Below are positions 37,891 to 49,275 of a stretch of 64,000 bases of DNA, in pieces. Under the pieces are notes generated by a model. That model was not told the DNA's origin. It ran no database searches and was given only the letters and a program-made list of their open reading frames with translations. The stretch is from contig AP026144.1 in assembly GCA_030295235.1 (NCBI GenBank), positions 1-64,000 of the forward strand, given 5' to 3'. Within the stretch, counting starts at the first letter, position 1. Every line of letters begins with the position of its first letter. Source of the DNA: Fistulifera solaris (taxonomy: Eukaryota > Bacillariophyta > Bacillariophyceae > Naviculales > Stauroneidaceae). Position numbers and translations under genes: made by a program.

Positions 37891-40800
37891 TCATGACCAA
37901 TTGGCGGGCAGCTGTTCCTTTGAAAATCCTTTGCTGCTATTGCCATCAAAGCTTGCCAGACTGTCTTCATCGTGTTTCAGAATAATGCACTTCGTAGTCC
38001 TCTGAGATAAAAAAGTACAATTTCGGATTGTGGCACAGCCTTTGGTCCTTAGCTCAATACATGCTGTTTTGATTTGTGTCATCCGGCATTTCGTCAGATC
38101 GATTATCCCAGCATCCGTACAAAGAATACCCTTTTGCAGCTCTGGATGTAACACTGTAAATTCATGAACCCACCAGGGGGGTTAGTGACGATGCTAAAAA
38201 AATTCAGATACAGGAGAGCGCGTGCAGAATCATACACTTACTCCTTCCAAATAAAGAACCCCCGCATTTGATAGGACGACGCCGCCATCACCGTTTCTCA
38301 GTAAAGTATTTTTCCATACACCCTTACAATTGCTGGCGACAGCGAGATGATCGTTTCCGCCCTCATTGTCAAGTACACATTCGAGTACGTCCAGCCTGCT
38401 TCCATTCTCAAGCCTTAATAGCGTTTTCTTCGAAGAATTATTAGTACCAAGTTTTGGCCTTCGGAACGTAATGCCCTCACAAAAACCACCCCTAGCTTTC
38501 CAAACAAGAGTCCCGCCCATTTCCATCGTTACATTTGCAGGATTGTGTTCATCACCTATTAAGCGAACAGGGTGGTGCAGCTCTAAGTTGTCGTTCACCC
38601 AGTAATGGCCATCGCCAAGTTCTAAAAAAATTCAAGAATTGCTCTGAGAAACCATATCTAGTTCAATGCAAACAAGTTCACATGATCGACTCACCTATTG
38701 TGTCGCCAGGAAGTGAAGCGGCAACCGCATCTGCAATGTTCCGGTAATGGTTTCGTTCAATCTTACTGTCTTCTCTAATGTAAGCGCCCATCTCCACGGG
38801 GTACACATGTCTGACAAACGAGAGATCACATGCTGCTTTTTTTCCAATGGCGGCACATCAGCGAAGCGTTCTGCCGGTCGGGGAATGGAACGAGATAGGT
38901 CATAATGTGGACAAGCGTTTGATGAGGAAGGGCGCCCCATTTTTCGAGAATAGCTCGGTCAAGAGCTTCTAATGCAATGAGTGCCTTCGGCTTATCCCAC
39001 GTGGCTTCGCCTGAATCCACGTTGTACCAAAACGGAGCCTGAGTAAACGCATCACAACGAGGCTCCCAATCTTGACCGGTTATCTTTCGCAGCTTTTTAT
39101 TCGCTCTTAACCGTGCCCTTTCTCGAAGAAACATCGATCGTTGGCGTACTAAGTCGTCGGGCTCGGGAAACGTTGCTAGCAAATCCCCATCCTCCATGGC
39201 TCGTTGCTCATCAAGGATTTTTTCCTGGTGGATCTCATCCACGTTTACCTCTTCCGATTGTTCTTGCGATGCAGCATGCAATCTTTGATGTTCCGTGATA
39301 GCATAAATTGAATAGAACGGATCCACATTCCTACGAAAATTCAAACCATATCTTTCCATCGGTGACAGCGAAGCTTCCACTGACGCGGGGTCAGCGCCTA
39401 CTTGATTTTGCCATGCTGCAAACTCTTTCTCCAATTCAACCTCGTCTGATCTACCATCTTCTGTATGCTCATTTTGTTCTTTATCTTTTTTTTTGCTTTC
39501 CGGAAGCTTGTTTGCAGGGTCATCATCGGGATCTGACTCGGTCGCATATTCAATTGATTCATCAAACTCTTTCAATTCATCTTCAGCCTCTTTTTGCGCA
39601 CCTTTCAAGGCGTTCACGTCGTCTGCATCTTCCAAACAAGCCATGGCTGACTCCATTTGTTCTTTGGTTTTTCGTCAACAAGTTCCTTTTCACTATCGTC
39701 CTCTACAACATCTTCCATCTCCGGTTCAATACCCAGAATCGCTCTCAGCCCGCCTTTCGAATAGATGCCATTTAATTCGGAATTCTTCGTTCGGTCCTCT
39801 CTATTGCTGAGTGTTGAGGCATCGAAATATCCTTCATCCATGACCAGCCTGTCCAAGTTCTTTTTCTGTTTGGCTTTGAGCAATATATTCTCTTCTATTG
39901 TGTGCTCCGTAATTAGCCGATATATATGAACTTCGCGTGTTTGGCCGATTCTGTGGGCGCGATCCTGTTTGCAAAACCTGTTAGACAAATACATGGAAAA
40001 TACTCGGACAGAGGAAAAGTTAACTCACTGTAGCTTGTGCGTCCATCGCCGCTAGAAAATGAGAAAATCAAAGTGAGGTCTATGAGATATGATCATAGCG
40101 CTCACCCCGATGCTTTTACACTCGCGGTTCAAAAATACTTACGATTCCTATTGAACACGTCCGATAAAGTAGGTAGTCGATGAGGTAAAGATTTCAAAAG
40201 CAATAAAACAAGCAATGAGCAAAAGAACACTCACCAGTCGTTGTCATAGAAGATCACTGTGTCAGCTCCAGTGAGATTTATCCCCATCCCACCGCTTCTG
40301 GTGCTTAAAATGAAACAAAAGACTTTGGGATCATTGTTGAAGCGGTCCATCAACCGCTGCCGCCGGTCTACGCCAGTCGCCCCGTCTAAGCGGAGATACG
40401 AGTGACCATTCAGATTCAAAAATGCCTCCAAAATGTCAAGCATCTTACTCATTTGAGTAAAAATTAGAGCTCTGTGGCCGCCTCGTTTAAGCTCCCGAAG
40501 AAGCTCTGCTAGTGTTTGAAGCTTCCCAGAGTCGAACTGCACCAATTTTTTGTCAGGGAAAGAATGAGGTTAATCCTGTATGCGCCCGTTGAAAGGGGAA
40601 AGTTTCTGCTCTAAAGCATGTGCAAGCTCCTCTTTCGCCTCCTTTGCTGGCTGAACATTGCGTGAAGCACAAAGTAATTGTGCAGGCTGCCCGCCTGCTT
40701 TGGGTACACAAAAAACAAACTTTCGAATAAGTATATCTAAATCATCCGCCCTTTCTTGTTGTGTGCGTCGCAACGAAAGAAGCTGCGATGGTGAAGACAT

Positions 40801-43800
40801 CTCATCAAGCTGCCAAATTTTGGAGGCTGCGCAATGATTTGTGACCAGACGGATAAGTCTCTCCGTGTAAGCAAATTCGAAAGCCGAGCATCTTCGGTTG
40901 TTGATTTTCTTCAGAAATATCCTATGCTCTGCTTTCTCTGCAAGTTCAGCTTCTCTCATCTTCTTTACAAGTTGTATCAAGCAAAAGGACTTTCTGCATC
41001 GTATTCTTCAAGTGTATCGGATGTCTGTTCAAAACTTTCTTCAAGCTTCAATAGCATGTCTGATTCGATGCGAGTATGCTGAGTTGCCGCTGCGAGAGAA
41101 GGAAGCCCATTGCTGCCACACCATAGTGGTCTTGTCAAGGAAACCGTCACTGTATCGGGCCCATCACGAGTTGTGATAGCATTGAATGCAAGAGCTGGTG
41201 CTTCCATCAAAATCGGAGCAAGTACAAATGGAGTAATAACAGATCGTGGCTCAAAAAGATCAGGGTGATTACACACCTTGCAAATAAAGCTCAACAATAA
41301 GGAAAGAAGGTGCACAGTGCTTAGGTAGACAAGAGTATTACCGATACTTACCTTCCGAAGTTGCATCAAAACATTCATCATACCCATGTAATTTCCACCT
41401 TTTTCAGTGCCTGCCTGGTTGACGATCGCGCCATGAACTCCTCATAAATAAACATCTTCGACAAATGTAAGGACGACCTTTCGACCAACGACTCTGAAAT
41501 CACGATAGCAACTTACCTGCCGACGTGAAAGCTGACATTTTACTATGTGTTCGAATTTACCGGGCATTTGGGTTTCGACATCCTTTTTCAGACGTCTTAG
41601 AACAAAGGGACGGATGATTCCGTGTAAGCGATTCATCATGTCGTCATTTTGATTAGATTTTCCTTCGATCAAATTGTTCATAGGGTTTGCGAACCAAAAT
41701 GAAAATTCTTTTCGCGAACGGAAAATGTGTGGCATGAGGAAATGCAGGAGAGACCACAGCTCCATTAAGTTATTTTGAAGAGGCGTTCCAGTCAATAGAA
41801 GTCTTCTCTGCGTGTTGAAAGTTATCAGCGTTTGCCATCGCTGCGACTGGAAATTCTTGATGTTTTGTGCTTCGTCCAGGACAAGGTAATACCACCGCTT
41901 ACGTTTAAAAGCAAATGCATCTTGCACCGCAAGTTGATACGAAGTTATGACAACATGGTACCAATTGCTTTTTGTCCAACCTGTTCTAAGCTCCTTTCTT
42001 CTCTTTGCCGATCCGTAGTAACAAAGAACCTTAAAGCCGGGCGCGAATCGCTTTAGCTCCGTTTCCCAGTTTAAAATTACCGAGGTTGGAACAACAATTA
42101 AGTGTGGACCCCAGATGCCTTTGTAAGACGCAAGATACGCCAAAAGAGATATCGTTTGTAGTGTTTTCCCAAGACCCATCTCTGAGCAACAGAAAAATTA
42201 AGAAGTCCGCATCACCGAAAAATACAGATGAATCGTCACACGTACCATCGGCAAGAATTCCGTTCAGCATCCTAGCTTGAAGGGATACCAACCAACCAAG
42301 GCCCGCATGTTGATATTCGCGAAGCTTGACTGAAGGCGACAAGAGAAAAGGTCGGCTCACGCTAGCCATAGTAGTAGCCCCTTCTTCGAAACGGCTTCTC
42401 TTGTTCGACTTTTTTAGAATTGATTGGGGTCGTTTTTCACCTACCCGTTGTTTCGTCTCATCTTGTGGAATTCCGTATAATGTTCTGAGTTCTGCCAGTG
42501 ACATGTTGTTCTCGTCATTTAGCCTGGATATTTCCTCTTCGACCGTCATTTCTCGTCCTAGAAGCTCCTCAGCAGCAATGGTCGTTTCATCGTCTATCTC
42601 CATTGCATCCGGTTCAAATTCACCATCAGATTTCGAGTTTTCACCAAGTTCGTCGTCATCTCGCTGCGAAGCTTCACCGCCACTGGAGCTATCTTTTACG
42701 TCAACATACATCGCCCGCAACTCCTCAATGGACATTTGGCTTTCTCGTTTCAGAATGTCAAGTTCTTCCTCATACGTCATTTCCCGACCCAACTTTTCCT
42801 CCGCCTCCATTGTCGTCTCATCATCTACGTCGTGCTCCTCTGGTTCATAATCATCGTCTTGACTATCACCCTCCCGAACTGGGCCCACCAACGAATGAAG
42901 TGTTGTTTTAACATTCTCATCGACGTCGCTACTGCTCTCGTCATCCTCACCGCTTTCGTCACCATCATCGTCATCTTGTTCACGTTCAATTCCAGCATTG
43001 TTGCTACTTTGATACATTTGTCTTAGTTGCTCAAGAGGAATTTCACTTTCGTTGCGAAGAAGGGCAAGTTCCTCCTCATACGTCATGTCCCGACCCATCT
43101 TTTCTTCGGCTATTAAAGTGGTCTCATCATCTAAAGCTTCTCCATCTGGAAAAAACTCACCATCGTCATCCAGGTTGTCTTCTTCTATTTCTTCCAGATC
43201 GGGCGATGATTCTGCTTCGTCAGTCTCTTGTTGCGCAGCAAATGCTTCTGCATATCGTCGCCGCAACTCTTCTACTGACAGCACACTTTCACGTTGCAAC
43301 AATGCAAGTTCTTCTTCCGAAGTCATTTCCTGTGGTAGTCGCTCTTCTTCCATCATGGTTGTTTCGTCATCAACGGGGTCTTCGGTCATTTCATAATCGT
43401 CGTGATCGTCGTCATTGTAATCCTCCACATCACTGGCATCCCGATCGTCGTCAGCATCTTCTCCTGGATCAAGCTTCGCTGATAGAGACCCCGATCCGGA
43501 AGATGACCTGCTGGAAATGCTTTGAATGTCAGATTCTGCCGCAAAATGTACTTTTCTCGAGGGTCGATCGCTTTTCTCATCTCTAGTGCTACTGCTGTTC
43601 TTGTTAATGTTGGGTTCTAACTGACCAAATTCCCTCGCTTCTTGTTCAAATCGTTGCAATACTTGCTCAATCGGCATCTCCATTTCTTGTCGTAATTTTT
43701 GAATTTCCTCAGGGTCGGGAACAAAGGCCCCAGTTCCCAATTGTCGTTCTCGTGCTTCTTCTGTTTCTGCTTGTAGCAATGTCGTTTCATCATCCGACGA

Positions 43801-44519
43801 ATCAGTTTCCAAGGTAAAAGTCGCATCGGATCCCGAGTCATCTGTCGATTCTCCATATAAGATATCCGGTTGCATACGGAATTGCGCATAATCCTTGATT
43901 CGTTGCTTGGATCGTCGTGATCCTTTTGCAAGGCTTGTTCCATGATTCCATCGACAACACACGCATTTCCCAGTTGTTGCGTATAGCTCTCCGTCAATTG
44001 TACTAATTTGACCAATTGGTGATTCATTTCACGTTGTCGTTGTTGATCTGCCTTTATTTTCTGTTGATAGGCAATGACTTTTTCCAATTGCGTCCACCAC
44101 TGCTGGACTCGCGCAGCATGTCGATTAGCGACTTTTCGTTGTTTTTGCCGCGCCGCTTGACATTGGCGCTGTCGTCGTTGCTCACGATTCGCCAAGTCTT
44201 GTACAACCGCATTCGCAATCTTCTTCCGACCCGCTTTGTGTCGTTTTCGTTCGGCAGTGAAATCGGCCGCGAGCCATTGCATTTCTTTGATTAAATAATC
44301 CCAATGTGTGTCGGTCTTTTCGACTGTCATTACAACATCTACAATGGACGATTCGGTATGACTAGCTGTTGTAGTACTAGTAGTTGTTTTGTTATGGTTG
44401 GCTCGTTTGACGAAAGGCTCTACCGTGACAGCTGGAAGACGTTCCTGTAGAACAGATTGACGATACAAGAGTTCATCGTACGTCCAATCGCTCCAGTCCA
44501 TCGCGTTAGGATCGCTCAT
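37891..44519 (-). CDS. SWR1: SWR1-type chromatin remodeller continuing into WW, F-box and beta-helix domains
   Basis: SWR1/SRCAP exchanges H2A.Z into nucleosomes. In order: an HSA-like basic region (about 44270-43990), five acidic DDETT repeats, SNF2 N lobe (LREYQHAGLGWLVSLQ; DEMGLGKT created by splicing out 42182-42245; DEAQNIKN; LLLTGTPLQNNLMELWSLLH), split insert region, helicase C (RALIFTQMSKMLDILEAFL, LSTRSGGMGINLTGADTV, DRAHRIGQTREVHIYRL) and the typical tail (ESAMACLEDADDVNALKGAQ, SPMERYGLNFRRNVDPFYS). The same ORF continues with a WW domain (FWYNVDSGEATWDKP), an F-box (LPHQTLVHIMTYL to MCRHWKK) and, after intron 38622-38694, right-handed beta-helix repeats (ELGDGHYWVNDNLELHHP, VTMEMGGTLVWKARGG) of FBXO11 style. 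One-base frame changes occur at homopolymers 43924-43927, 39668-39672 and 38837-38843. Several introns in 40000-41450 are only roughly placed. The beta-helix 3' exon (37891-38154) is joined with less certainty. Confidence 0.85.
42580..43800 (-). repeat. Five acidic DDETT repeats within SWR1
   Basis: The unit is DDETT-x2-AEE-x-LGREMT-x-EEEL-x2-L followed by a helix ending M-x-IEELR-x-Y. Copies start near 43800, 43378, 43137, 42831 and 42600 (descending on the minus strand) and are separated by highly acidic spacers. Similar motifs occur in yeast Swr1 and animal SRCAP, where this N-terminal region contacts H2A.Z-H2B; the copy number here looks high. Confidence 0.8.
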
Positions 44520-44987
44520 TGTTGTAAGTTAATGTGTATTTCTTGATGAAAGGTGATTATATTATATCTAGAGTACGCAACAAAGGAATAAGTACTAACA
44601 ATAACGCATCATTTCGATCGCATCGTTTCGTCTTTCATCGTCGCCCCTTGCGTCGCCTCACCTTTTTCGACCGTCCGTCGTCAGAACTACTACCAGTCTA
44701 CTTTCACAGTGAGGTTTGCTGTCATTGTGACGTTGCTTACAAGACTGAAACCTCTAACCGCAGTCATGAAAAGGGATGCTTGCACTTGGGAGAGCAGTCC
44801 TATAGTTCATAAATATGTCATAACAGTAGAGCGTCTGTCTTCGTACGCAACTGGACACGCAGTCGCAACAAACAGTAACAGGAAACAACAACAACGGCAG
44901 TCTATAATATTATATACTTTGTACTTGCAAAATAAGACTTGCGGAGTATTTCCTTTTAAAAACAAACAAAGAAAGGAAGAAACGAAT
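44520..44987. other. Divergent intergenic region
   Basis: Upstream of both SWR1 and the TatB-like gene. The TatB frame is open upstream from 44709 but low complexity. No motif stands out. Confidence 0.5.
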
Positions 44988-45713
44988 ATGTTTGATATAT
45001 CGTGGGGAGAAATGGGCATACTCATCGGCGTTACGACATTCTTCATCGGCAAACAAGACTTGCCCAAGGCCGCACGATACGCTGGAACGTATGTAGGACG
45101 TTTTGTTGGATTTATACAAGGAGCTCGAGCGCGAGCGGATCGTTTTGCGGCGAATCATGAATTGAAACAATTACAGAATGAATTGCGATCGGGATTGCGA
45201 GAATTGGATGTTGTCAAATCGGAATTAGCGACGTCCTTGTCTTCGCGAGGGATGATGGGGCGCACATTGGGGAGTACTGTGAAGGGAGTCAATCGCACGG
45301 ATTTAATTACCAACACACAGAGCAATGTACATCCACAAACACCATTGTCGTTGCCTTCCGTAACTTCACCAGCGATATCAACTACACAATTCAATCCGAC
45401 AACGACACCACTAGTTAGTCCTACAATACCACTTCCACCGCAAAGACAAACTATGGGTGCGGTTGCCGAAGAAGAATGGAAGCGACAAGGGATTGATTTT
45501 ATTTCCAGAGCAGAACGTGGTACTAATAGTCGAATGAATGTCGAAAAATCAGGATCGGCGACACTGGCGTTCTTGTTAAAAGAAAGTTTATTGTTTTCGC
45601 AATACGATCGCATGGTACAAGAGCAAGAGCAAGCTTTGCAAAAACGAATGACAGCTACGGAAGAACAGTTTCAAGCACATCGGGATTTAACCAAGGAAGA
45701 GAAACGAGAATGA
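44988..45713 (+). CDS. TatB-like Sec-independent translocase subunit, possibly mitochondrial
   Basis: The protein starts MFDISWGEMGILIGVTTFF, then IGKQDLPKAARYAGTYVGR and FVGFIQGARARADRF: a short membrane helix, a hinge with D-L-P-K-A-A-R and an amphipathic helix, as in bacterial TatB (MFDIGFSEL-type start). A helical stretch (ELKQLQNELRSGLRELDVVK) and a Pro/Thr-rich linker follow; the C terminus is a charged coiled-coil-like region. Total 241 residues. Plant mitochondria have a nuclear-encoded TatB that starts without a cleaved presequence, and the same arrangement here favours a mitochondrial TatBC partner rather than plastid Hcf106, which would need a bipartite leader. The ATG 44988 is chosen because the TatB motif begins exactly there. 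Confidence 0.7.
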   Translation: MFDISWGEMGILIGVTTFFIGKQDLPKAARYAGTYVGRFVGFIQGARARADRFAANHELKQLQNELRSGLRELDVVKSELATSLSSRGMMGRTLGSTVKGVNRTDLITNTQSNVHPQTPLSLPSVTSPAISTTQFNPTTTPLVSPTIPLPPQRQTMGAVAEEEWKRQGIDFISRAERGTNSRMNVEKSGSATLAFLLKESLLFSQYDRMVQEQEQALQKRMTATEEQFQAHRDLTKEEKRE

Positions 45714-45763
45714 CGAAGCTCGCACAATTTATTAACAACGCTGAAAATTGCTCTGAGTCACGA

Positions 45764-45832
45764 ATCAGAAATTCAGAACTTCCTCATTCACTCATTGTTC
45801 ACGACTGAATGTCGAAGTTCTGAATTTCTGAT
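45764..45832. other. Perfect 19-bp inverted repeat (hairpin)
   Basis: ATCAGAAATTCAGAACTTC (45764-45782) and its exact reverse complement (45814-45832) are separated by 31 bases. It lies about 50 bases after the TatB-like stop codon. Possible 3' processing structure, small RNA precursor or remnant of a short mobile element; the rest of 45714-46056 holds only an A-rich run (45880-45900). Confidence 0.75.
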
Positions 45833-46056
45833 GGCGTTGTTCGGAAAAGAGAAACGCAAAACAAAAAGCATCGCATCACAGAAAAAAAAGAAAAAAAAGA
45901 TACCATTTTGAGTTCCAAAGGTGACAGCAACGCAATTCAAAGAAAGAGCGAACACTGTTACAGAAGGCGGTTCTGATTTCTTCGACTGTATTCGTTTTCG
46001 GCGTGTCTCGTCCTGTTTTCATTTGCATTCAAAAGATCAAAAGAAGAGAGGAGAGG

Positions 46057-46785
46057 ATGTTCGTAACTAGAATGTTACCATGGCTTCTTCCCTTCGCTTG
46101 GGATGGAGCATGGAAAAGAGGCGTCTATGGAGGATTAGAAGTTTCCATCATGACAGTTTTCCTTACGTTCATTCTCGAAATGTGTTCACTGCCGACCGTA
46201 CGACAGGTTCTGAAACAACCGGGCGGATTGCATCTTTACCAAACGGCTCTCTTCTACAATATACGCAATCATTTTGGCTGGGGTATTCCGACGTATGCGA
46301 TTGCCGTCGTTTACTTGTGTCCTACTTTAGAACGGCCGCTTTGGTCGATGGCGTTGCACGTGCTGGCGCTGATTGTGTTACACGACCTTATGTACTATTA
46401 TGCGCATAAAACCTTTCATACCGCACCCGGGTGGTATCAGTACCACAAATTCCACCACCAATTTCATTTTCACACACCACCCGTGACAGCCAACGCTGTC
46501 ACCAGAGTCGAATACATGCTCGCTTATGTATTGCCGTTTGCCTTGGCGGCGGCTTTGGTTCGACCGACGGAATGGGAATTGCGTGTCGCTGTGTCGATTA
46601 TAAGTGTATTCAATCTGTTGGAGCATACACCGCGACTGGATGGGTTGTCGTGGCCGCGTTGGTTGGTGAGTCCTAAGCAGCACTTGGAGCATCATCGCAA
46701 GGGGACGCTGCACTACGCGGCACCAGTGTTTAACATGGATTGGTTTCATGAATGTTGGAAGTCAAACATGGTAAAAGGTCTGTAA
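46057..46785 (+). CDS. Fatty acid hydroxylase superfamily protein (paralogue 1)
   Basis: An integral-membrane di-iron oxidase of the ERG3/fatty-acid-hydroxylase superfamily. The histidine boxes are complete: HDLMYYYAHKTFH, YHKFHHQFHFHTPP and SPKQHLEHHRK. Hydrophobic segments lie before the first box and between the second and third. The start is ATG 46057 (MFVTRMLPWLL); upstream codons in frame are not preceded by an ATG. A divergent paralogue lies 2.5 kb away in opposite orientation (49276-50043); the shared stretches include LEMCSLPTV/LELCSLPTV and the QYH-x-FHH box. The substrate (sterol, fatty acid or aldehyde) cannot be told. Confidence 0.85.
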   Translation: MFVTRMLPWLLPFAWDGAWKRGVYGGLEVSIMTVFLTFILEMCSLPTVRQVLKQPGGLHLYQTALFYNIRNHFGWGIPTYAIAVVYLCPTLERPLWSMALHVLALIVLHDLMYYYAHKTFHTAPGWYQYHKFHHQFHFHTPPVTANAVTRVEYMLAYVLPFALAAALVRPTEWELRVAVSIISVFNLLEHTPRLDGLSWPRWLVSPKQHLEHHRKGTLHYAAPVFNMDWFHECWKSNMVKGL

Positions 46786-46879
46786 AATTTACGTCAATTG
46801 TGGAAATAAAGTAAAGTAACCCTGTAGAACGGATTTGGGAATACAATTTCATAGCTTAGTGAAATATGTTGTCCATCCA

Positions 46880-48733
46880 TTAGGTGTCTGATACCAAGGA
46901 TCGATACTCGTCCTCCGACAGAGCATCTAAGCGGATATCTTTAATGGCAATCAAATGTTGCTGTGTCATTCTTTGAAGAACCAAAATGCGAGAGAACGAT
47001 ACCTTCCATTCCAAGCCGCAGGGTTGAGTCCATTGCCAGTCACCGCAAGTATTGGGTACATCAATTTGACGTTGCTCTTGTCCTTTCCAACCAATCTGCA
47101 AAGGATCGACATTGCGTTTGATGACGCATATGCGCAATGAAACTTTGTAATGCAAATTGACATTCTCCTGATTCGAGGGAATCTCGTATTCCAAGGATAT
47201 TGGACCATTTAATAATAATTGCATTCCACCCAAGCAGCTTTTCGGAAACCACGCCTTGTTCGGAGGGCGCTTTAATGGAGAGGCCGCCGGTATGATTATG
47301 GTACCCGAATTCTTGTCCACGTGAGCGTTTTCATCCATAATTGGAGCATCAACCAACATTTGAATTTTGTTGCGGAAAACAGAGGACGAACGAGGATACG
47401 ACACACCCATGGAGGTGCTCGTCGACGATGCGTGTTGGACAAGTTTTTGACATTTCATCAACGCTAAAGACAGCCAGATATTTTGTCCAGACGGCTGAAA
47501 GTCCATTTGAACAATCGAATCACGATCTCCTTTGCTTGCTTTGGAACGAATAGCGTACCAAGTCATGGGCACTATTTGTCGAAAGAAATCCATCTCGCCC
47601 AATAAGTTACGTACTTGCGTCTCCAATTGGAAATGCAACCCACAACGACCTTCCCAAAAGTTAGCCCGAAAACCTCCTCCCAAATTGGTTTCCCACCCGT
47701 GTTCAGTCCAGCGTGCCATAGCGGCGTGTCCCTGCTGCTTCGCACCCCAAGTAGGAATGCCGAATGCTTTGCAAATAAAGCGACCGTACCAAGCCCTCGG
47801 TCCGCATTTCCCCCCACCTTGCAAGATTTGATCGTAACTTTGGTATCCCTTGTACCAGTCCGGTGCTTTGTAGGGAACGTCCGTTTTGACCATTTCCGAG
47901 TAGCGCCATTGCGGTGCCGATGCGTACAACAATTGCGGTCGAAAGTTCCGTAACGCCTCTCGTCCCCAATTTAGTGACGCTGAATCTGCATCACTGTTGA
48001 TGACATACCGCAATTCGAATACTGAAAAATGCTCAAAATAAGGATCAAGATCGCCTTGTAAAAATGCATTTTCGTAATGACGATAACGTTCGATGGGATC
48101 GACGAATTGGTCCGGTTGTCCAAATATAGGTAAAGGTACACACAATTCGAGTGCCGCCGCCAAGGCTAATTTGTCCCACAAGGCGGCATGCGCTGGAGGC
48201 GATTCGTCTTGTATGATTTCTTGCAATTGCATATAAATAGCGAGTGCCTGACTCGTCGCGTCTTGCAAAGGACCTCCCGCCAGAAGAATTTGTTCTTGCA
48301 ACTCGAAATCGTGTTGCAAAAAGTCGAGACACTGCTCTTGTAACGGCGCTTTCGCCCAGTTAGCGGGAGTATGTGATTTCAGTAAGATATAGGTCATCCA
48401 TTCGTTTTTTAGAGAAGCTGGTAGAGGAAATTGAGAATCGAACTCATCCGCGACAGCTTCATATTCGTGCTGGACTTCTTTCAGGGCTTTGTCGACAAAC
48501 ACGGTTTGTTCTTCGACTCGCGCTTGTGCTGCTGCAATATCGTGTGTCGTAATAGCGTTGTTCTGTCGTGCTTTAATCTGCAAGACACCTTTTTCTTTGT
48601 CGAGTCTTTGTTTCGCAATTTGGGCTTCTTCGAGTCTTTTGAAAGCATCCAGTAACGACGAAGGAATGATAGGAACCGCAAGTTTCGCTTCCAAATCCTT
48701 CATCCATTCATTGTAGAACTCTATTTCCGGCAT
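46880..48733 (-). CDS. Transglutaminase-like protein with N-terminal coiled coil
   Basis: A single-exon protein of 617 residues. Residues about 20-90 are charged and heptad-like (coiled coil). The centre has a transglutaminase/PNGase-type core: QGGGKCGPRAWYGRFICKAF (nucleophile Cys, about residue 309), GIPTWGAKQQGHAAMARWTE (His) and GWETNLGGGFRANFW (acid position less clear). The C-terminal 200 residues are beta-rich and end in a helix with no known match. Similar GGKCGPRAFFGR-type cores occur in bacterial hypothetical proteins, so a bacterial origin is possible. There is no signal peptide. It lies between the two hydroxylase paralogues, but a functional link is unproven. Confidence 0.75.
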   Translation of the reverse strand: MPEIEFYNEWMKDLEAKLAVPIIPSSLLDAFKRLEEAQIAKQRLDKEKGVLQIKARQNNAITTHDIAAAQARVEEQTVFVDKALKEVQHEYEAVADEFDSQFPLPASLKNEWMTYILLKSHTPANWAKAPLQEQCLDFLQHDFELQEQILLAGGPLQDATSQALAIYMQLQEIIQDESPPAHAALWDKLALAAALELCVPLPIFGQPDQFVDPIERYRHYENAFLQGDLDPYFEHFSVFELRYVINSDADSASLNWGREALRNFRPQLLYASAPQWRYSEMVKTDVPYKAPDWYKGYQSYDQILQGGGKCGPRAWYGRFICKAFGIPTWGAKQQGHAAMARWTEHGWETNLGGGFRANFWEGRCGLHFQLETQVRNLLGEMDFFRQIVPMTWYAIRSKASKGDRDSIVQMDFQPSGQNIWLSLALMKCQKLVQHASSTSTSMGVSYPRSSSVFRNKIQMLVDAPIMDENAHVDKNSGTIIIPAASPLKRPPNKAWFPKSCLGGMQLLLNGPISLEYEIPSNQENVNLHYKVSLRICVIKRNVDPLQIGWKGQEQRQIDVPNTCGDWQWTQPCGLEWKVSFSRILVLQRMTQQHLIAIKDIRLDALSEDEYRSLVSDT

Positions 48734-49275
48734 TATGAATCAAAATAGTTATGAATGATAACAGTTAGCATACAAGGCAACAACAACAAAGAATAATGTC
48801 GAATGAAAGAGGAATGACTTATTTTTCGTTTTCGGATCTATCATTTGCTCTCATGGCTGAAATCTGAAATCCAGTCGTGGTGAAAAACAGACTACATTCT
48901 ATCTTACAGTACAATGAGAAATATACACAGTTTGAGTTGACGAAATAGCATACCGGTTACCGGTACTGGTACTGGTAATTAATTGACGTCAGATCAATTG
49001 CACCGTTTTCAGAATTTCTGGAGCCTGCACAGAAATTCTGAAAGATCTACTCAGATTTATTGGAGAATACACAAAATTTCTGTATGCTCTAAAACACTCG
49101 TAGTTGCAAGTAGATCTCGTTGAGAGCAGCAAGAACAAGCAAATTGATTTTATTTTAATCGATTAGATCTACAATACTTGTGGTATTAGTTGAATTGGCA
49201 AAAGCTGTAAGTGTTGGGATTTGCCGCATTCTTCATGTAATAAGCAGGTTTCATAATTCTCTGTTTATGAAAGAG
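48734..49275. other. Intergenic region with a second hairpin
   Basis: Contains overlapping GGTACC-type words (48950-48979) and a perfect 14-bp inverted repeat, TTTCAGAATTTCTG at 49007-49020 facing 49030-49043 with a 9-base loop. The arms share CAGAAATTC with the hairpin at 45764-45832. No gene. Confidence 0.6.

Noticed and set aside
42326-43586. Long plus-strand ORFs opposite SWR1
   Set aside because: They are antisense images of the acidic repeat region and give Ser/Val/Phe-rich low-complexity peptides.
44709-44987. N-terminal extension of the TatB-like protein
   Set aside because: The TatB family begins exactly at the MFDIS methionine; the upstream codons are low complexity.
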